From contig JAJJXM010000074.1 of assembly GCA_024516155.1 (NCBI GenBank), positions 207,494 through 271,493 on the forward strand: 64,000 bases of DNA, written 5' to 3'. Every line of letters starts with the position of its first letter. Position 1 is the stretch's first letter. The translations under genes and the position numbers were made by a program. Source of the DNA: Pyronema omphalodes (Eukaryota > Ascomycota > Pezizomycetes > Pezizales > Pyronemataceae). The notes beneath the pieces are model-generated. The model worked only from the letters and a program-made list of their open reading frames with translations, made no database searches and was not told the DNA's origin. This document shows positions 20,319 to 32,345 of this stretch, piece by piece.

Positions 20319-23300
20319 GATTTGCTGCTGGTGGGTCCGTCCCGTGTGATGGAGGAGGTGGAGGATGATCACAACGAAGAGTGGAAGAACGACACTTAAG
20401 CGATTTCAGTTTGCGGGGATGGAGGGGTGGCGGGAGGTCGGGGGGTGCAGACGACAGCTTTACAGCTTTTTACATACATCCCAGAAGCCCAGGATATCTC
20501 GTACATACATGCCTTCTGGAAACAAATCTGTACGAAGTTTGATTTGCACAACACAAATCCGTGATCACACACCCAGTCGCCATCACTATCACCATCACCT
20601 TATATTCCGGCTATTTGGGTAAATCTTTATTTTTCATTGATTGCAGCCTATCGCACCCTTTATTGCCCTGGAAAAGAAGGTGTTTCACTAAGCACTTTAT
20701 CGAACTATACCCGGTCAGTCTAATACCCCTGCTGCAGGTTGCATTGGTTAGGTCGAATATTGCTTGGCGAACTTGATATGGTGATATCATTGAAATATAT
20801 ACACAGCATATGATATCGTGTAGGTAAATACCCGCGTTGAAAGGAGGTGTGTAAGGGCGGAAAGATTATGCATTCCGGAGGGAGGTGAACGAACATGGTA
20901 CCTGGTCCTGGTTCTGCTGGTCAGACGGGAGGCACCGATAGCGCCACCGGTATCGTATCGTGTCGTTGGGTATGTAGTAACCATGGATAAGCTTCAAGCT
21001 TCGAGCTCCAATAATACCTACTCTGATACCTAGATACCGAGGCACGAGATCCATCCAGGGCAGCGCCGCAGCGTCGCAGCGGTTATGTACATACAACCAT
21101 ACAAAGGCAAAAACAAAAGCCAGAATGACAAGACTTTTTTTTCTACCACCACCACCACACCGGCAAATAGAATTCTATTCCAAAATTCAACTCGGAGATG
21201 ACGAGATGCTTTCCTTTCTTATCTCATTGGTTTCCTTGGGATGTAATATAGGTCAGGCCATTGATGATTTGCCTCATATGTCTTGTGCCTCGCTTGGTTT
21301 CGCTTGGTCTCGGGCTCAGGCGGCGTTACATTCCGCTATGATTCTAGATGATTGGATTTTCGGATCACTAAGATTCCTTGAAACCAGAATACACACCAAT
21401 AACCGCGGCGAGCACCGGAAGCCACTAAAACAATTCACTAAACAACCCCGTAAGCGCCGTTTAAAAAAACCTTTACAGCGGTGATACGACAGATTACTGG
21501 ATTGATGATTGATGATTGAGACCCTGCTTGATGCCTGTTTTTACCGAAGGCGAGTCATATGCTCGACTCGTATCCAATGTCAGGTACCGAGTTTTCCAAT
21601 TTTCTAGCTTGTGATGTAAGTATCCATCCATCTCTATCCGCATTCTAATACTGTACATGATATTTTTCATTATCGGATACATATGTAATCAAAGCAGGAA
21701 TGTTTTTAGGTTGGTGATAATATAGTTTATGTGCTCTTTATACGACAGTTGGAGGAAGATGTGTAGGTTACATCGGATCGGACACACCGGGTGTAATGAA
21801 AGATGCAAATAAAATCCAAACATTATTTCAATCAAGTAGGCGGGACGTTATTGGAACCTGGGATTCTAGATATCCAGACACGGAACTTAGATTAACCTCA
21901 CCCGCATTCATTTCCTTCAATTTCCCCGGAATCTTTACGAACTCTCTTCACGATTGGTTTATCTTGCCTTATTATATACGCAATATCACCATCTTTGCAC
22001 GAAAATTTACAGTCCGTATCATACAGCTCGCGCGACACCAACCCTTGCTTAAAATCCGGGGGGAGGGGGGTGCATACATACTTGCAGAAATAAAAACGGC
22101 GATGCATACCATATCCGGATGTTAGCACCGGTCGAGCTAGCTACTGCATGTTATGGGGTGGGGAGATGGTGATTCTTCCGGTGAATGTGATACAGAATGT
22201 GATACGGAATGTGACACAAAACGTGCAGGCCAGGTTAGGGTTCTTTTTCATTTCGAGGTTTATGAGGTTCGAGGGCTGAATTCTGGATTGGATGCTGTAT
22301 GCTGGATGTACCAAAAAAAAAAAATCGGAGGGTCCGGTGGTTGTGGTAAAGCATGGGTTGGTTGTGAAATTAACATATTCCCAGGTTTTCCGTATCTAAA
22401 ATCATAAAAACAAAATACATAGCATCGTATCGCATACCACCGGAGCCGGAGTCGATCCAATCCCAAGCCCCGGGGATTCGAAATCTGTCATCAGCGATAT
22501 GTACATGCAGTAGATATCGGAGGTATCCGACCGACCTGCACGACCGATCTTACGTAATCCTGCGATAGTTTGCAACTAACATACATACATAACAACCAAT
22601 CCAAGGGCAAATCCTCCCGCCAATATCGCACCGCTTATAAGCGAGCTGCGTATACTTCTGCTGCCGGTGAATAATCGTATGGATCCGAGTATACGCGGGC
22701 GTACATAGCAAGAGTCGGGGTAGCTGGGGTAGCTGGGGTAGCTGGGGTAGCTGTGTGGGTAGGGCAGGATACACCATGATTCACATCTGTACTCGTACAT
22801 AGCAACGGTTGCTAATGTCAGAGGTATCAATCGTGACCGAACAGCGATTCTCAGCCGACCGAACTATGAACGGGCTACGAGCTACGGGCACACGACCGGG
22901 GTCAGTTTAAATGTTAGGGCCCTTAATTGTTGATTATTAATTGTTAATTGTCGATGCCCTGTCTTTATGGTACCGTGTATAGGTTTTTTTTGAGTTTGTA
23001 GTTGGTAGTTTATTGTAGTTTAATCTTGGTGATGTTTCGTTTCTTAAGGAATGTCGGGAATGTTTTATGCAACAGTGGCAGCAGACAGACAGTACATAGA
23101 CAGTTTAAGCTTCGACTAGCCACTCGCGCTGCTTGCACTACTTAAGCTCCAGTTTAAGCTTCGACCCATACATAGCTACTGTACATACTTGCTACTCGCG
23201 CTACTGAATCTCCAGTTTTACCGGCACATCACCGGCACTAGCACATCACCAGCACATCACCAGCACTTAAGCCGAAGCCGAAGTCAACGCCGAAGCCAGC

Positions 23301-24600
23301 AACGCCATTCCATTCCATTCCATTTGTTCTTTTTCTTTTCTCTATTCTCTTCTCTTCATGTCTTTTTTCTTATCTTTTTTCCTATATACTTTCTTTAATT
23401 TTTCACTTTCTCCTCATGTCTTTTTTAGTTTCTTTGTTTGAATATCGCATCGCTGTATATATATATTTTTTTTTCCGTGCTTTCGCCACAGTACTGTATA
23501 CGACTGTGACTTGAAAATCTCCATCGACTGTTTCGCTTTGAAGATTTCGATATTTCGATGATTGATGGATGATGTGTAGATGATGCGTAGATAGATAGAT
23601 GAATGATGTTGTATAGATGGACAAAAGAATGAATAGACTCTGTTGCGAAGGCATGGTGATCTGTAAGCAGCTGCGGTAAGCAGCCACGGTAACCACTTAC
23701 GGTCATCGGATCATAGATTTCGGGGTATCCGGAGTGTGTCTGAGCATCTCTAATATTCCACAGCGGGGGTTCCCGAGTCTTCCCAAGTCTCTGCGAGTTT
23801 TCGCACATTTTGCGAGACAATCGGGGGTTTCCGGGGAGCCTGATTTTTTTTTTCGCGAGCAATGCCGGTGAGCGTACATACATAGCCGAGTGATGCGGGG
23901 GGAGGGGGGGGGGGGTGCACGGAGTTCCCGATTTTACGCGAGTTTTCGCAGCGCGAGACATCTGGTATGATGGTTTTGCTACGAACCTGGTGTTTCGTGG
24001 GGTTATGATTTCGCGGGTATCCGGGCAACCCTGGAGTTTTGCGGCAAGCCTATGTACATACGTACCATTTCCTGGGGACTCCGGAGTTTCCCGGTGGATT
24101 TGACGTTGCGTGTGTAGTCTGGTATGTTGCGGGGGTTTGTGGGGTTGTGGGGTAAGCTAGCGTTTTTTTTTATTTATGGGATTATGGGATTGCAATGGGA
24201 TTACCGATATGCTACTTCGTACCTCGTACCTCGCGTAAAGTTCCATCGCGCTTGCCAGCTCTAGTTGCGAGGAATACGAGTGAAGGATATGAAGTGAAGG
24301 ACGGGAATACGAAGAATAAGAATACGAAAATACGAAGATACGAAACGAAGGATCAAGAACGCAACGATGATGCGACGAGTTGATGATGCCGGGATGGTTT
24401 GGGAAATCTGGGGAAGGTAGAAAATCTGGGGAATAAGAGGAATCTGGGGAATGTAGATAATCAAGTCAAAGCGGCCACTTACAACTAAGCGGCTAAAGGC
24501 CTCACGTTTGTACTTCAACTTTGAAGAAAAAAACGTGTGGAACAAATCAACGTCATTGCGGCCGGTGCGGCCGCATGGAACTCAGGGAGGGGTATATTGC
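20319..24600. other. Gene-poor stretch, 4.3 kb
   Basis: No supported gene. The transporter promoter lies at its left edge. It contains short tandem repeats (22180-22215, a 10-bp GAATGTGATA unit; 22711-22752, a 9-bp unit) and G-runs near 23,900. Open frames up to 178 residues near 23,400-23,960 lack coding character and run through homopolymers. Confidence 0.5.
22711..22752. repeat. 9-bp tandem repeat (GGGTAGCTG)n
   Basis: Four perfect copies of a 9-bp unit. Confidence 0.85.
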
Positions 24601-25438
24601 ATAAACAATATTTTCAAGATTATTTAAATATTCGGGGGAGGCATCCAGCATAATTGTCGAGGCCTTTATTTATTTCTCGACATGAAACATACGATGAAGG
24701 AGAGGAATGGAACGATCCAATAGAAATATCCAATCATGATATATCACACAGCTCCGGTATCAAAAGCCGATATCGATAAACCAATGCAACGCTGCCGACC
24801 AAGGGTGATGACGCCAATCATCATTGACAGGTGTCACAGGGTAATGCAACCCATTCTAATTCAGTGATATCAGACAACCAAGCCACTGAAACTATCACCA
24901 ACCGCCTTCTCTCCACCAGAAATCTTACTATATCTAGAAGCCTCTATCTGTAACCCATCTTCTCTGAAACATCGTTTTCGGTCGAAATCAATAGCCCTCT
25001 CTCTTCAGCTTCGTTTTCTTCACCTTCGTATCCATCGCCACAGTTCATCTCCCTATTAACAGCTACAACCTCCACAAACATCTTTCAAAATCGTTGCTGT
25101 TGTAGGCTAGAGAAGCTGTACGCTACCAGGACTAATCAAAACATCCTCCCTCTAACATTGAATTCGCAGACGGGGCATTGCTTTTATTCATGCTGAGCCC
25201 TGAGTTAGTGCGCGAGGATCATAAGTACCGAAGTCAGGAGTGTGTATTTTGCGAAGGACCGGAGAATTTTAATAAGCAGCAAAAACTCTATTCGGGCTTC
25301 AACCGGGCGATTCAGACCCCTTCCAAGTTTCCAACGACGGTGGAGATACCCCTTATGGGTGTATTGTAATCTAATACCCTCAAGCGAATTCTTTTCTATC
25401 ATATTGTAGTTAGAACCCAGGTCAACAATGCTGCCCAA
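24601..25438. other. Intergenic stretch
   Basis: No gene seen. Moderately AT-rich with CT-rich patches near 24,900-25,100 that resemble a promoter or 5' leader, but no convincing frame follows. Confidence 0.45.
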
Positions 25439-25505
25439 TCAGTGAAGCCCTTCGCTGAGTTTCTCAAATACTGCCGCTGCAGTGGCATCGTCAGAGCAGT
25501 AACCT
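25439..25505. repeat. Relic of the 275-bp tandem unit, interrupted by a hAT-type MITE
   Basis: The block GGCATCGTCAGAGCAGT followed by AACC(T/C)..TCAT matches the middle of the 275-bp unit at 26341. On the minus strand both read CSDDA in the same frame. The similarity ends at the insertion point of the MITE at 25514. Confidence 0.5.
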
Positions 25506-26122
25506 ATCATAGTCAGCGTTCCCCGTGGCCCATCCCGTCCAGTCCTAGCTGTGGACCAGTCTGGACCGCATATAACAGTCCGGTCCAGTGCTCGGACCAG
25601 GACTGATAGTCTTTTCTGCAGCCATAGGTGACCGCGGATGACTATGTGGTCACCGACCATCACTCGAAGGTGACCAGGTGACTGAAGGTCATGTGAAGAA
25701 ATTTTCGATGCTAGGAAGGGTGTATTCAAGACGGGGCGGCATTGGAGATATTTTAAACCTCCGGAGTGAGCCACATATCCGGAGCCATCAATCCTGAAAG
25801 ACCGACAGGCGATAACGAAATCAAAAACTCAGCACTGGTCGAGGTGATGGCTTCTCCCTTTGGCAGTGCGGCAAGCGGACACTCTGAGGTTGAGCGAGTT
25901 GCATCAGGAGCGGGTACCGCTAATTACCGGCTTGTGTGGCTTAGCGAGAAACCCGTGCACGGTTCCGCCGTCACCTACGGTCCCAACTGGTCTTTTTGTT
26001 CCGAAGACTGGACTGGACCACATACCAGCAGTCCATGCCAGCTCTAGAATGGACGGCGCCATCACGTGTGGTCCAGTCCGGTTCGCAGTTTTGGACGGAT
26101 CGTGGGCAACTCTGATTATGGT
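25506..26122. mobile_element. hAT-type MITE, family with GGTCCAGTC motifs, diverged copy
   Basis: The element is 25514..26114 (601 bp). The left end is CAGCGTTCCCCGTGGCCCAT, and the right end, reversed, is CAGAGTTGCCCACGATCCGT. Flanking octamers ATCATAGT and ATTATGGT agree at six of eight positions, and both differences are transitions, as expected of an old target duplication. The interior shares GGTCCAGTC/GGACTGGACC clusters and a GCGGCAAGCGG block with the copies at 33289 and 43862. No coding capacity. Confidence 0.75.
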
Positions 26123-26340
26123 TAGTGGTCGGCGTTGACACATCCCATGCATTTATGTCTTAAGATTGTCAGAGCGGTAAAGGGAGTAGCATCAATGGTA
26201 TACAAGCGTAAGCTGTGTGTTTCGTAATGTGGTTGGTTCCAGTTGTAAATAATACAGTAAGAAACTTTAACCTTGAATCATGTTCCTCAACATGAATGAC
26301 CATCGGGAGGGGCAACAATATTCGTAGCTACATCTTCAAG
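26123..26340. other. Spacer before the tandem array
   Basis: No gene. Part of it (from about 26280) resembles the 3' part of the 275-bp unit (ACATGAATGA..ATCG). Confidence 0.4.
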
Positions 26341-27090
26341 CGAAGTATCAAAGTCGTATTGTATTATGGGCCCAGGTTTACTGCCACCGTCAAATCAGGG
26401 AGACTCTTTGCTAACTTTTCCACCGCCTGCCTCCATATCGGCATCGTCAGAGCAGTGACCCGTCATGTTCGGTGGCTGATCTTCCCAAGCGCCATGTTGA
26501 GACGTTTTGACATTGCTCTGATTGTAGAGTACAATATGAATGGGATTGTCTCATAAACATGAATGAATAATCGTCGAGAGGGTATACCATTCCTCAGTGC
26601 TACTAGCTACTCGAGCGAAGTATCAAAGTCGTATCGTATTATGGGCCCAGGTTGATTGCCACCGTCGAATCAGGGAGACTCTTTGCTAACTTTTCCACCG
26701 CCTGCCTCCATATCGGCATCGTCAGAGCAGTGACCCGTCATGTTCGGTGGCTGATCTTCCCAAGCGCCATGTTGAGACGTTTTGACATTGCTCTGATTGT
26801 AGAGTACAATATGAATGGGATTGTCTCATAAACATGAATGAATAATCGTCGAGAGGGTATACCATTCCTCAGTGCTACTAGCTACTCGAGCGAAGTATCA
26901 AAGTCGTATCGTATTATGGGCCCAGGTTGATTGCCACCGTCGAATCAGGGAGACTCTTTGCTAACTTTTCCACCGCCTGCCTCCATATCGGCATCGTCAG
27001 AGCAGTGACCCGTCATGTTCGGTGGCTGATCTTCCCAAGCGCCATGTTGAGACGTTTTGACATTGCTCTGATTGTAGAGTACAATATGAG
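26341..27090. repeat. 275-bp direct tandem repeat, about 2.7 copies
   Basis: Units start at 26341, 26616 and 26891 with the block CGAAGTATCAAAGTCGTAT; the spacing is exactly 275 bp both times. Units 2 and 3 appear identical over their shared length. Unit 1 carries a few substitutions. The third unit stops after AGAGTACAATATGA. Repeated open frames here (MLRRFDIALIVEYN...) merely reflect the repetition. Confidence 0.92.
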
Positions 27091-28780
27091 TGTGGTTACC
27101 TCCATGTGTTTTGCAAAGCCTCGGGCTGTCTGTAGGGATTGTTAGTATCGCAATTTCAAATTGTAGAGAGGGGTTGAAAACTATCAAGTAGTGTATCATG
27201 GAAGAATGAACGCCAATGATTAGACACAACCGTCAGATGCCAATAGTGGAGGAAAGGTGGAGTTTTGTACATCCAAGGGTGCACAGAGATATTCTTCTGA
27301 CAGCCTAGTTGAGGGTGTAGTTGTACGTATGGCCCGGCGCTCCGGCTAGGTTTTCTCAACGAGCAAGGGTCTACAATGCCCGTCTCTTGGCGCATCGTGT
27401 TTCTAAATGCCTGACCGGTCTACAGTGCCCGCAATCGCTGCACAAAAAATGACTAAAGGCATATCTGTGGCGAAGAATGCTCATCACCAAGGCCTCTGTG
27501 CGCACGTCTCCCGACCAGCACGTTTACCTCCATATTGACAGCCACTTTGTCCTCCGCCCCTCTTTAAACCCTATGGTACATGTCTGCCATACAAATTGCA
27601 TATGTTATAACCATGCCCCACCAAAATCTTTATGCACCGGGCAGGTTATTCAAGGTTTAATCCATCACAGTTATAAAGCCAGAAGATATAACGGCCTGTT
27701 GCATAAAAACTCTCGGCATTCGGCAAATGGTCCCATCCATTGTAAATGATGTTAATTTAAACCGACCATACAAGGAGGCTTCGGTGAATTCTACATTGCA
27801 TTCCATCAAATGGACGGAATGTCGCCCTGAGACAAAAACAAAAAAAAAAATGGCCATGGGTTATCATATTAATTTTGCAATTTGAACGTGACATGAAATA
27901 AAACAAATCCTCATGATAATCATTTGCCTGCTCACCAAGCCGCACCTGTATTACTTAACAAATATCGGTGCTCATTGCAAACAAAAAAGCCCACAAATTC
28001 TTGTATAGAAGTATATCGATTTTTTTCCGTGAGTCATTCAGAACCACCTCATAGAAAACTTTTACTTCCTCCGGCATTTCCCCTTTTATTTCGTCCGACA
28101 TACAGCATTATCAGCTATGCAGGGTAAGAGTATAGGGAATGTGATCGCAACAGCTAGTTATCTCCCTGGGTAGGTGAGCGCAGGGGAGCAGTGTAGGACT
28201 GGAATTGATGGAGATTAGCTTGTATGGAAAATCTGAGGTTGGCAAGGAAGGAGAACCGGGAATTCCATTCCGGTGGAGTCCAGGAAGACGGAGTGGGGGG
28301 ACACTATGGTATACTAGCTTGCATTTTAGCGCCTTTTCGACCTTGAAAATGTCCAGCCTAGTCCAGATTTTTCGCTGAAGACAGGCTTTCAGATTCTCAA
28401 CAGGCTCCCTATATCTTCAGCATTCGCTCAATTCCTCACGAATTCCCATCCTGAGTTCGCAGATGCGAACCCGCCATCTATTGAAAATACACAACCATTG
28501 CAGATTTCTATCGTTGAAGCTGTGAAAGACTGATCAATGAGGTTTGTAAGGCGAAATATTGACAGAGAGAACAGAACAATGCTGATTGATATAGGCTGTT
28601 CCGAAAGGCTTCGGATCCTGCTGACTTAGTGAGTTCTCATTCCTGTTCGACTTACCTCACAGAAATTGATGAAATTCCTTATTATCAATGATCCTCGTCT
28701 GTAAATCAAACTACAGTTATTTTGCCAGTTTATCTTGGAGTATAAACCCTATGGTACAAGAAAACGAGTGAGAGTGGTTT
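27091..28780. other. Gene-free stretch
   Basis: No recognisable gene on either strand; short frames only. Confidence 0.55.
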
Positions 28781-29320
28781 AGTTCAAACACCTTCGTGGT
28801 TTAGCTAAACACCGAAAGTGTTTAGTTAAACACCCTAAACACCAAAGTTGTTTAGTCTGATTTAAGGTGTTTAGCTAAACCACCCATCGTTGTTTAAAGG
28901 TGTTTAGTTAAACACCCCTAAACACCGAAGTTGTTTAGTGTGATTTACGGTGTTTAGCTAAACCACCCAGCGTTGTTTAGTTAAACAACTACCTTGATTT
29001 TTTTTTTCGAGGGGTTTATTTAAACACCCTAGGGGTGTTTAAATAAACACCTTCTTTTTCGCTTATTCTTCGGTGTTTATTTAAACATCCTAGGGGTGTT
29101 TAAGGATGTTTAAATAAACACCTTCTTTTGTGCTTATTTTTCGGTGTTTAGATAAACACCCTAGGGGTGTTTAAGGATGTTTAAATAAACACCTTCTTTT
29201 TTACATATTCTTTGGGGTTTATTTAAACACCCTAGGGGTGTTTAAATAAATACCTTCTTCTTCGCCTATTCTTCGGGGTTTATTTGAACTATCCTCTGAC
29301 GTTTAAATAAACATCTACAG
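28781..29320. repeat. Palindromic TTTAAACA repeat block
   Basis: Contains about five copies of a strong palindrome centred on CCCTAGGGG, with arms TTTATTTAAACACC / GGTGTTTAAATAAA, in units of roughly 65-75 bp separated by CTTCTTTT(T)CGCTTATTCTTCGG-like spacers. The first 200 bp is a looser variant (GTTTAGTTAAACACC, GTTTAGCTAAACC). Arms of this length could extrude as cruciforms. No coding. Confidence 0.85.
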
Positions 29321-29999
29321 TCCACTTCCTAGGGATGGCGTTTCCATGGTTCATATAAACCACCCTGCAGTGTTCTACTGAACATTCAGTTTTAACCTGT
29401 AGAGCTGTGTTCTGTTTTTGTTTGTTGATGGAAGTGGATATTGCCTTAGTGCGCATCCCTTCCTTATGTTCTGTTCGTTCTGCCGTTGTTGTTCCTCGTT
29501 CTTCATCCATTTCATTCACTTGTTTCTCCACCTCCATCTTTCCGTCTTGTTTGACTGTAAGTTTTTCCTCATGTCAAATGTTTGTCCCTCTACAGAATTT
29601 GCTAGTTCATACACCATACGCCACCGGAGGGACAAAAGGGAGAGAGGGGTGGGGGGGGATATGAACTTCTAGATACTCGCTGAGTCAAGTACTGCAAACC
29701 AACCCCACAAATATCTACAATGCTAACCACACAAACAGGATGCTCAGAAAACCTAAGTCTATTTATTGAAGCGATCCATGATTCCAGCATATGTAAGGGT
29801 CAATTAAAACAGGCACAAAGCGAATGGTACAACACAGAGAGGAGGAGCAGGAGTAGGAGGGGTGAGGAGGGAGGTGGGAGGTTCCTGTATGTATAGATAG
29901 AGGACCTGGCAATAGCTAGAGACATGTTATATAATGAGCGAGTGGTTTAGTAATTAATTTAAAACATTTGAAAAATATCTGAGGTGCTTGATCAAACCA
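29321..29999. other. Spacer between TGTTTA arrays
   Basis: No gene. The small frame 29407-29664 (FCFCLLMEVDIALVRIPSLC...) is unsupported. Confidence 0.5.
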
Positions 30000-30470
30000 C
30001 TATTGTGCAAGGTGTTTAAATCGGTGTTTAAAGGTGTTTAGTAGGTGTTTAGATCGGTGTTTAAAGGTGTTTAAAGGTGTTTAAATCGGTGTTTAAATCG
30101 TTGTTTAAAGGTGTTTAGTAGGTGTTTAAAGGTGTTTAGTAGGTGTTTAAAGAGGTGTTTAGTAGGTGTTTAAAGGTGTTTAGTAGGTGTTTAAAGAGGT
30201 GTTTAGTAGGTGTTTAAAGGTGTTTAGTAGGTGTTTAAAGAGGTGTTTAGTAGGTGTTTAAAGGTGTTTAGTAGGTGTTTAAAGAGGTGTTTAGTAGGTG
30301 TTTAAAGGTGTTTAGTAGGTGTTTAAAGAGGTGTTTAGTAGGTGTTTAAAGGTGTTTAGTAGGTGTTTAAAGAGGTGTTTAGTAAATGAATTTTGCGGGT
30401 GTTTGAATTAAACACCTTTTGTGGTTTAAAGTGTGGTTTGATTAAACACCTTTTTTTTGTACCACAGGGT
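30000..30470. repeat. Minisatellite of GGTGTTTA, 44-bp higher-order unit
   Basis: From about 30118 to 30385 a 44-bp unit built from 21-bp and 23-bp halves alternates about six times; each half is GGTGTTTAGTAGGTGTTTAA plus A or AGA. Flanks are looser GTGTTTAAATC and AAACACCTTTT variants. All repeats are in the same orientation here, unlike the palindromes at 28781-29320. Confidence 0.9.
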
Positions 30471-30554
30471 AAACATTAACACCACTCAATAAACTTGCTA
30501 GATTATTTTGCAGTGTATGGGGGTATTACAGAATGCAAGGTGTGGAGTAAATAG

Positions 30555-30960
30555 TCGCGTAAACAATAGAAGAAGAGATTGTAGACAACAACAAAAGAAA
30601 TCGTAAACAATGACAAAACAAATCGTAAATGACCTGTAAATAGGAGTTGTAAACAATGAAAAAACAAATTGTAAATGACTTGTGAATGGCAGTTATAAAT
30701 AATGAATAAACAAATTGTAAATGACGTTTAAGTGGGGTTGTAAATAATAAATAAACAAATTGTAAATGACGTTTAAGTGGGGTTGTAAATAATAAATAAA
30801 CAAATTGTAAGTGGGGTTGTAAATAATACATAAACAAATTGTAAGTGGGGTTGTAAATAATACATAAACAAATTGTAAGTGAGGTTGTAAATAATAAATA
30901 AACAAATTGTAAGTGGGGTTGTAAATAAAATGTAAACGAGGATTAAATAGGTTGTAAGAA
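30555..30960. repeat. Tandem repeat of TTGTAAATAATAAATAAACA units
   Basis: Unit variants of about 30-50 bp combine AAACAAATTGTAA, GTGGGGTTGTAAATAATA and ATAAATAAAC. The antisense strand is open (Phe/Tyr/Leu-rich, QFVYLLFTTPL repeated), but this is a by-product of the repeat, not a protein gene. Confidence 0.85.
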
Positions 30961-31121
30961 ATACCCAATAAGATTGTAAACAGGTAATAAACCTAGATTA
31001 TGATTTGGTGGGGAAATTTCGAGATTTATACATGATTTATGCACCAATTTTATAACCATTTCATGAACCATAGGGAAAGCAAACCGCGAGGCCGACCAGA
31101 AAGGGTACAGAGAACGATGAA

Positions 31122-31252
31122 GGGGGGGGGGGGGGGGGGGGCAGCATACCCGCTGGGTCAAGTTTATGGGCACACTGGAATGACTCTGTTGGGTATAACG
31201 CGTGGTGTTCTTGCTTCAGAAGCGACGGCCACCATGTGCGCAAGGTTCGGTT

Positions 31253-31291
<39 letters not shown>
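31122..31291. repeat. G20 and A34 homopolymers 117 bp apart
   Basis: Twenty G at 31122-31141 and thirty-four A at 31258-31291. The segment between (CAGCATACCCGCTGGGTCAA...) is non-coding. Confidence 0.85.
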
Positions 31292-31294
<3 letters not shown>

Positions 31295-32277
31295 TTAAAA
31301 AAAAGTTAGAGCCGAAATTTCAAATTTCTTAACTGATCACGTTGCAATTATTGGCATCGAGATTTTACATTTAATCGCCTCTTCATTCGCGTGTGTTCTC
31401 CTTACGCGCGTGCTTCCCATCCTCGCGTACTTCCACGGGGGTTGCCGTTGTACTTTTTTTGTGTTTTTTTTTAGGCTGTAAAATTTTGAATTTTACATTT
31501 AATTACACTGTGATTAATTCAAATATCGAGATTTTCCGTCCCCACTCTTGTGTGTTATTCATTCGCGCGTCAGCCTCTTCTCTTGCTACAAGTGGGCCGG
31601 AGTCAACTTTTCTTGTGCAGGGGTAACGGGCATTGTAGACCTTCGCTCGATAGATATAGCTTGTTTGGATTACCCAGGGGGTAGAGAGAGATAACAAAGA
31701 ATTTTTTTTGGTGTTGGACGTTAGCGGTTGAGGATATGGAGATGATTATTCGGGATACCTTGGATTCACAAACTCGAGTGTATATATAGTGAAGCAGAGA
31801 TTATAGTTATGTGATTGAAACCACGCTGGGGCTGATGGTATATATATAAACGAGAGTAAACTGTAAAAATTTGGGGTATGTAAATATAAGTGTAGGAATA
31901 TTTCCGAGTGATTTATAAGGCACACGCGTAAGTTGTAACATTTTACGATCCACATGGCCATCATTATCAGTGTGTAAATAAAATGCTTGGCACAACCTTT
32001 TCCCAGATTCCGGAAAATTTTGCACGCATGAATCAGATAATGATACAGTACAAGGAGGCAGTTCGGCGGATATATCAAAAGCTGGTCAATACCTGCATTT
32101 TGCAGTTTTGAAGTAAGCAACGCAGAGTTCATATAAAGCAGCAATACAGACAATAAGGAAGCCTTGGTACGAGAAGCATGGGAAACAGAAACTTTAATAT
32201 TACAGTCATACTCATGCACTCGTACCCGTTGATATAGGCCGCGGTGGAGTTGAAGTGGGTGTTGATGGTTGGGGGGC
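31292..32277. other. Gene-free AT-rich stretch
   Basis: The minus-strand frame 31746-32219 (157 residues) is hydrophobic and compositionally odd, with no motif; treated as non-coding. Confidence 0.5.
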
Positions 32278-32345
32278 GGTCCCAGTAGTGTAGTGGTATA
32301 ACGCCCTGCAACTGCGCAAATACAATGGGCTTGGATCCTGTGTCG
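32278..32345 (+). other. tRNA-like pol III A/B box pair (tRNA pseudogene or SINE head)
   Basis: GGTCCCAG is followed by TAGTGTAGTGG (32286-32296), nearly perfect for the A box TRGCNNAGYGG. GGCTTGGATCC (32328-32338) is close to the B box GGTTCGANTCC at normal spacing. The 3' acceptor strand TGGGACC needed to pair with GGTCCCA is missing, so it is not an intact tRNA. A tRNA-derived SINE head is one explanation; no second copy was seen in the window. Confidence 0.35.

Noticed and set aside
30000..30470. Regular spaced repeats resembling a CRISPR array
   Set aside because: The spacing segments are themselves repeats of the same heptamer, not unique spacers, and the genome is fungal with spliceosomal introns.
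30526..30968. Minus-strand open frames of 91-103 residues rich in Phe/Tyr/Leu
   Set aside because: They are read through a tandem repeat with repeated identical peptides and no start context.
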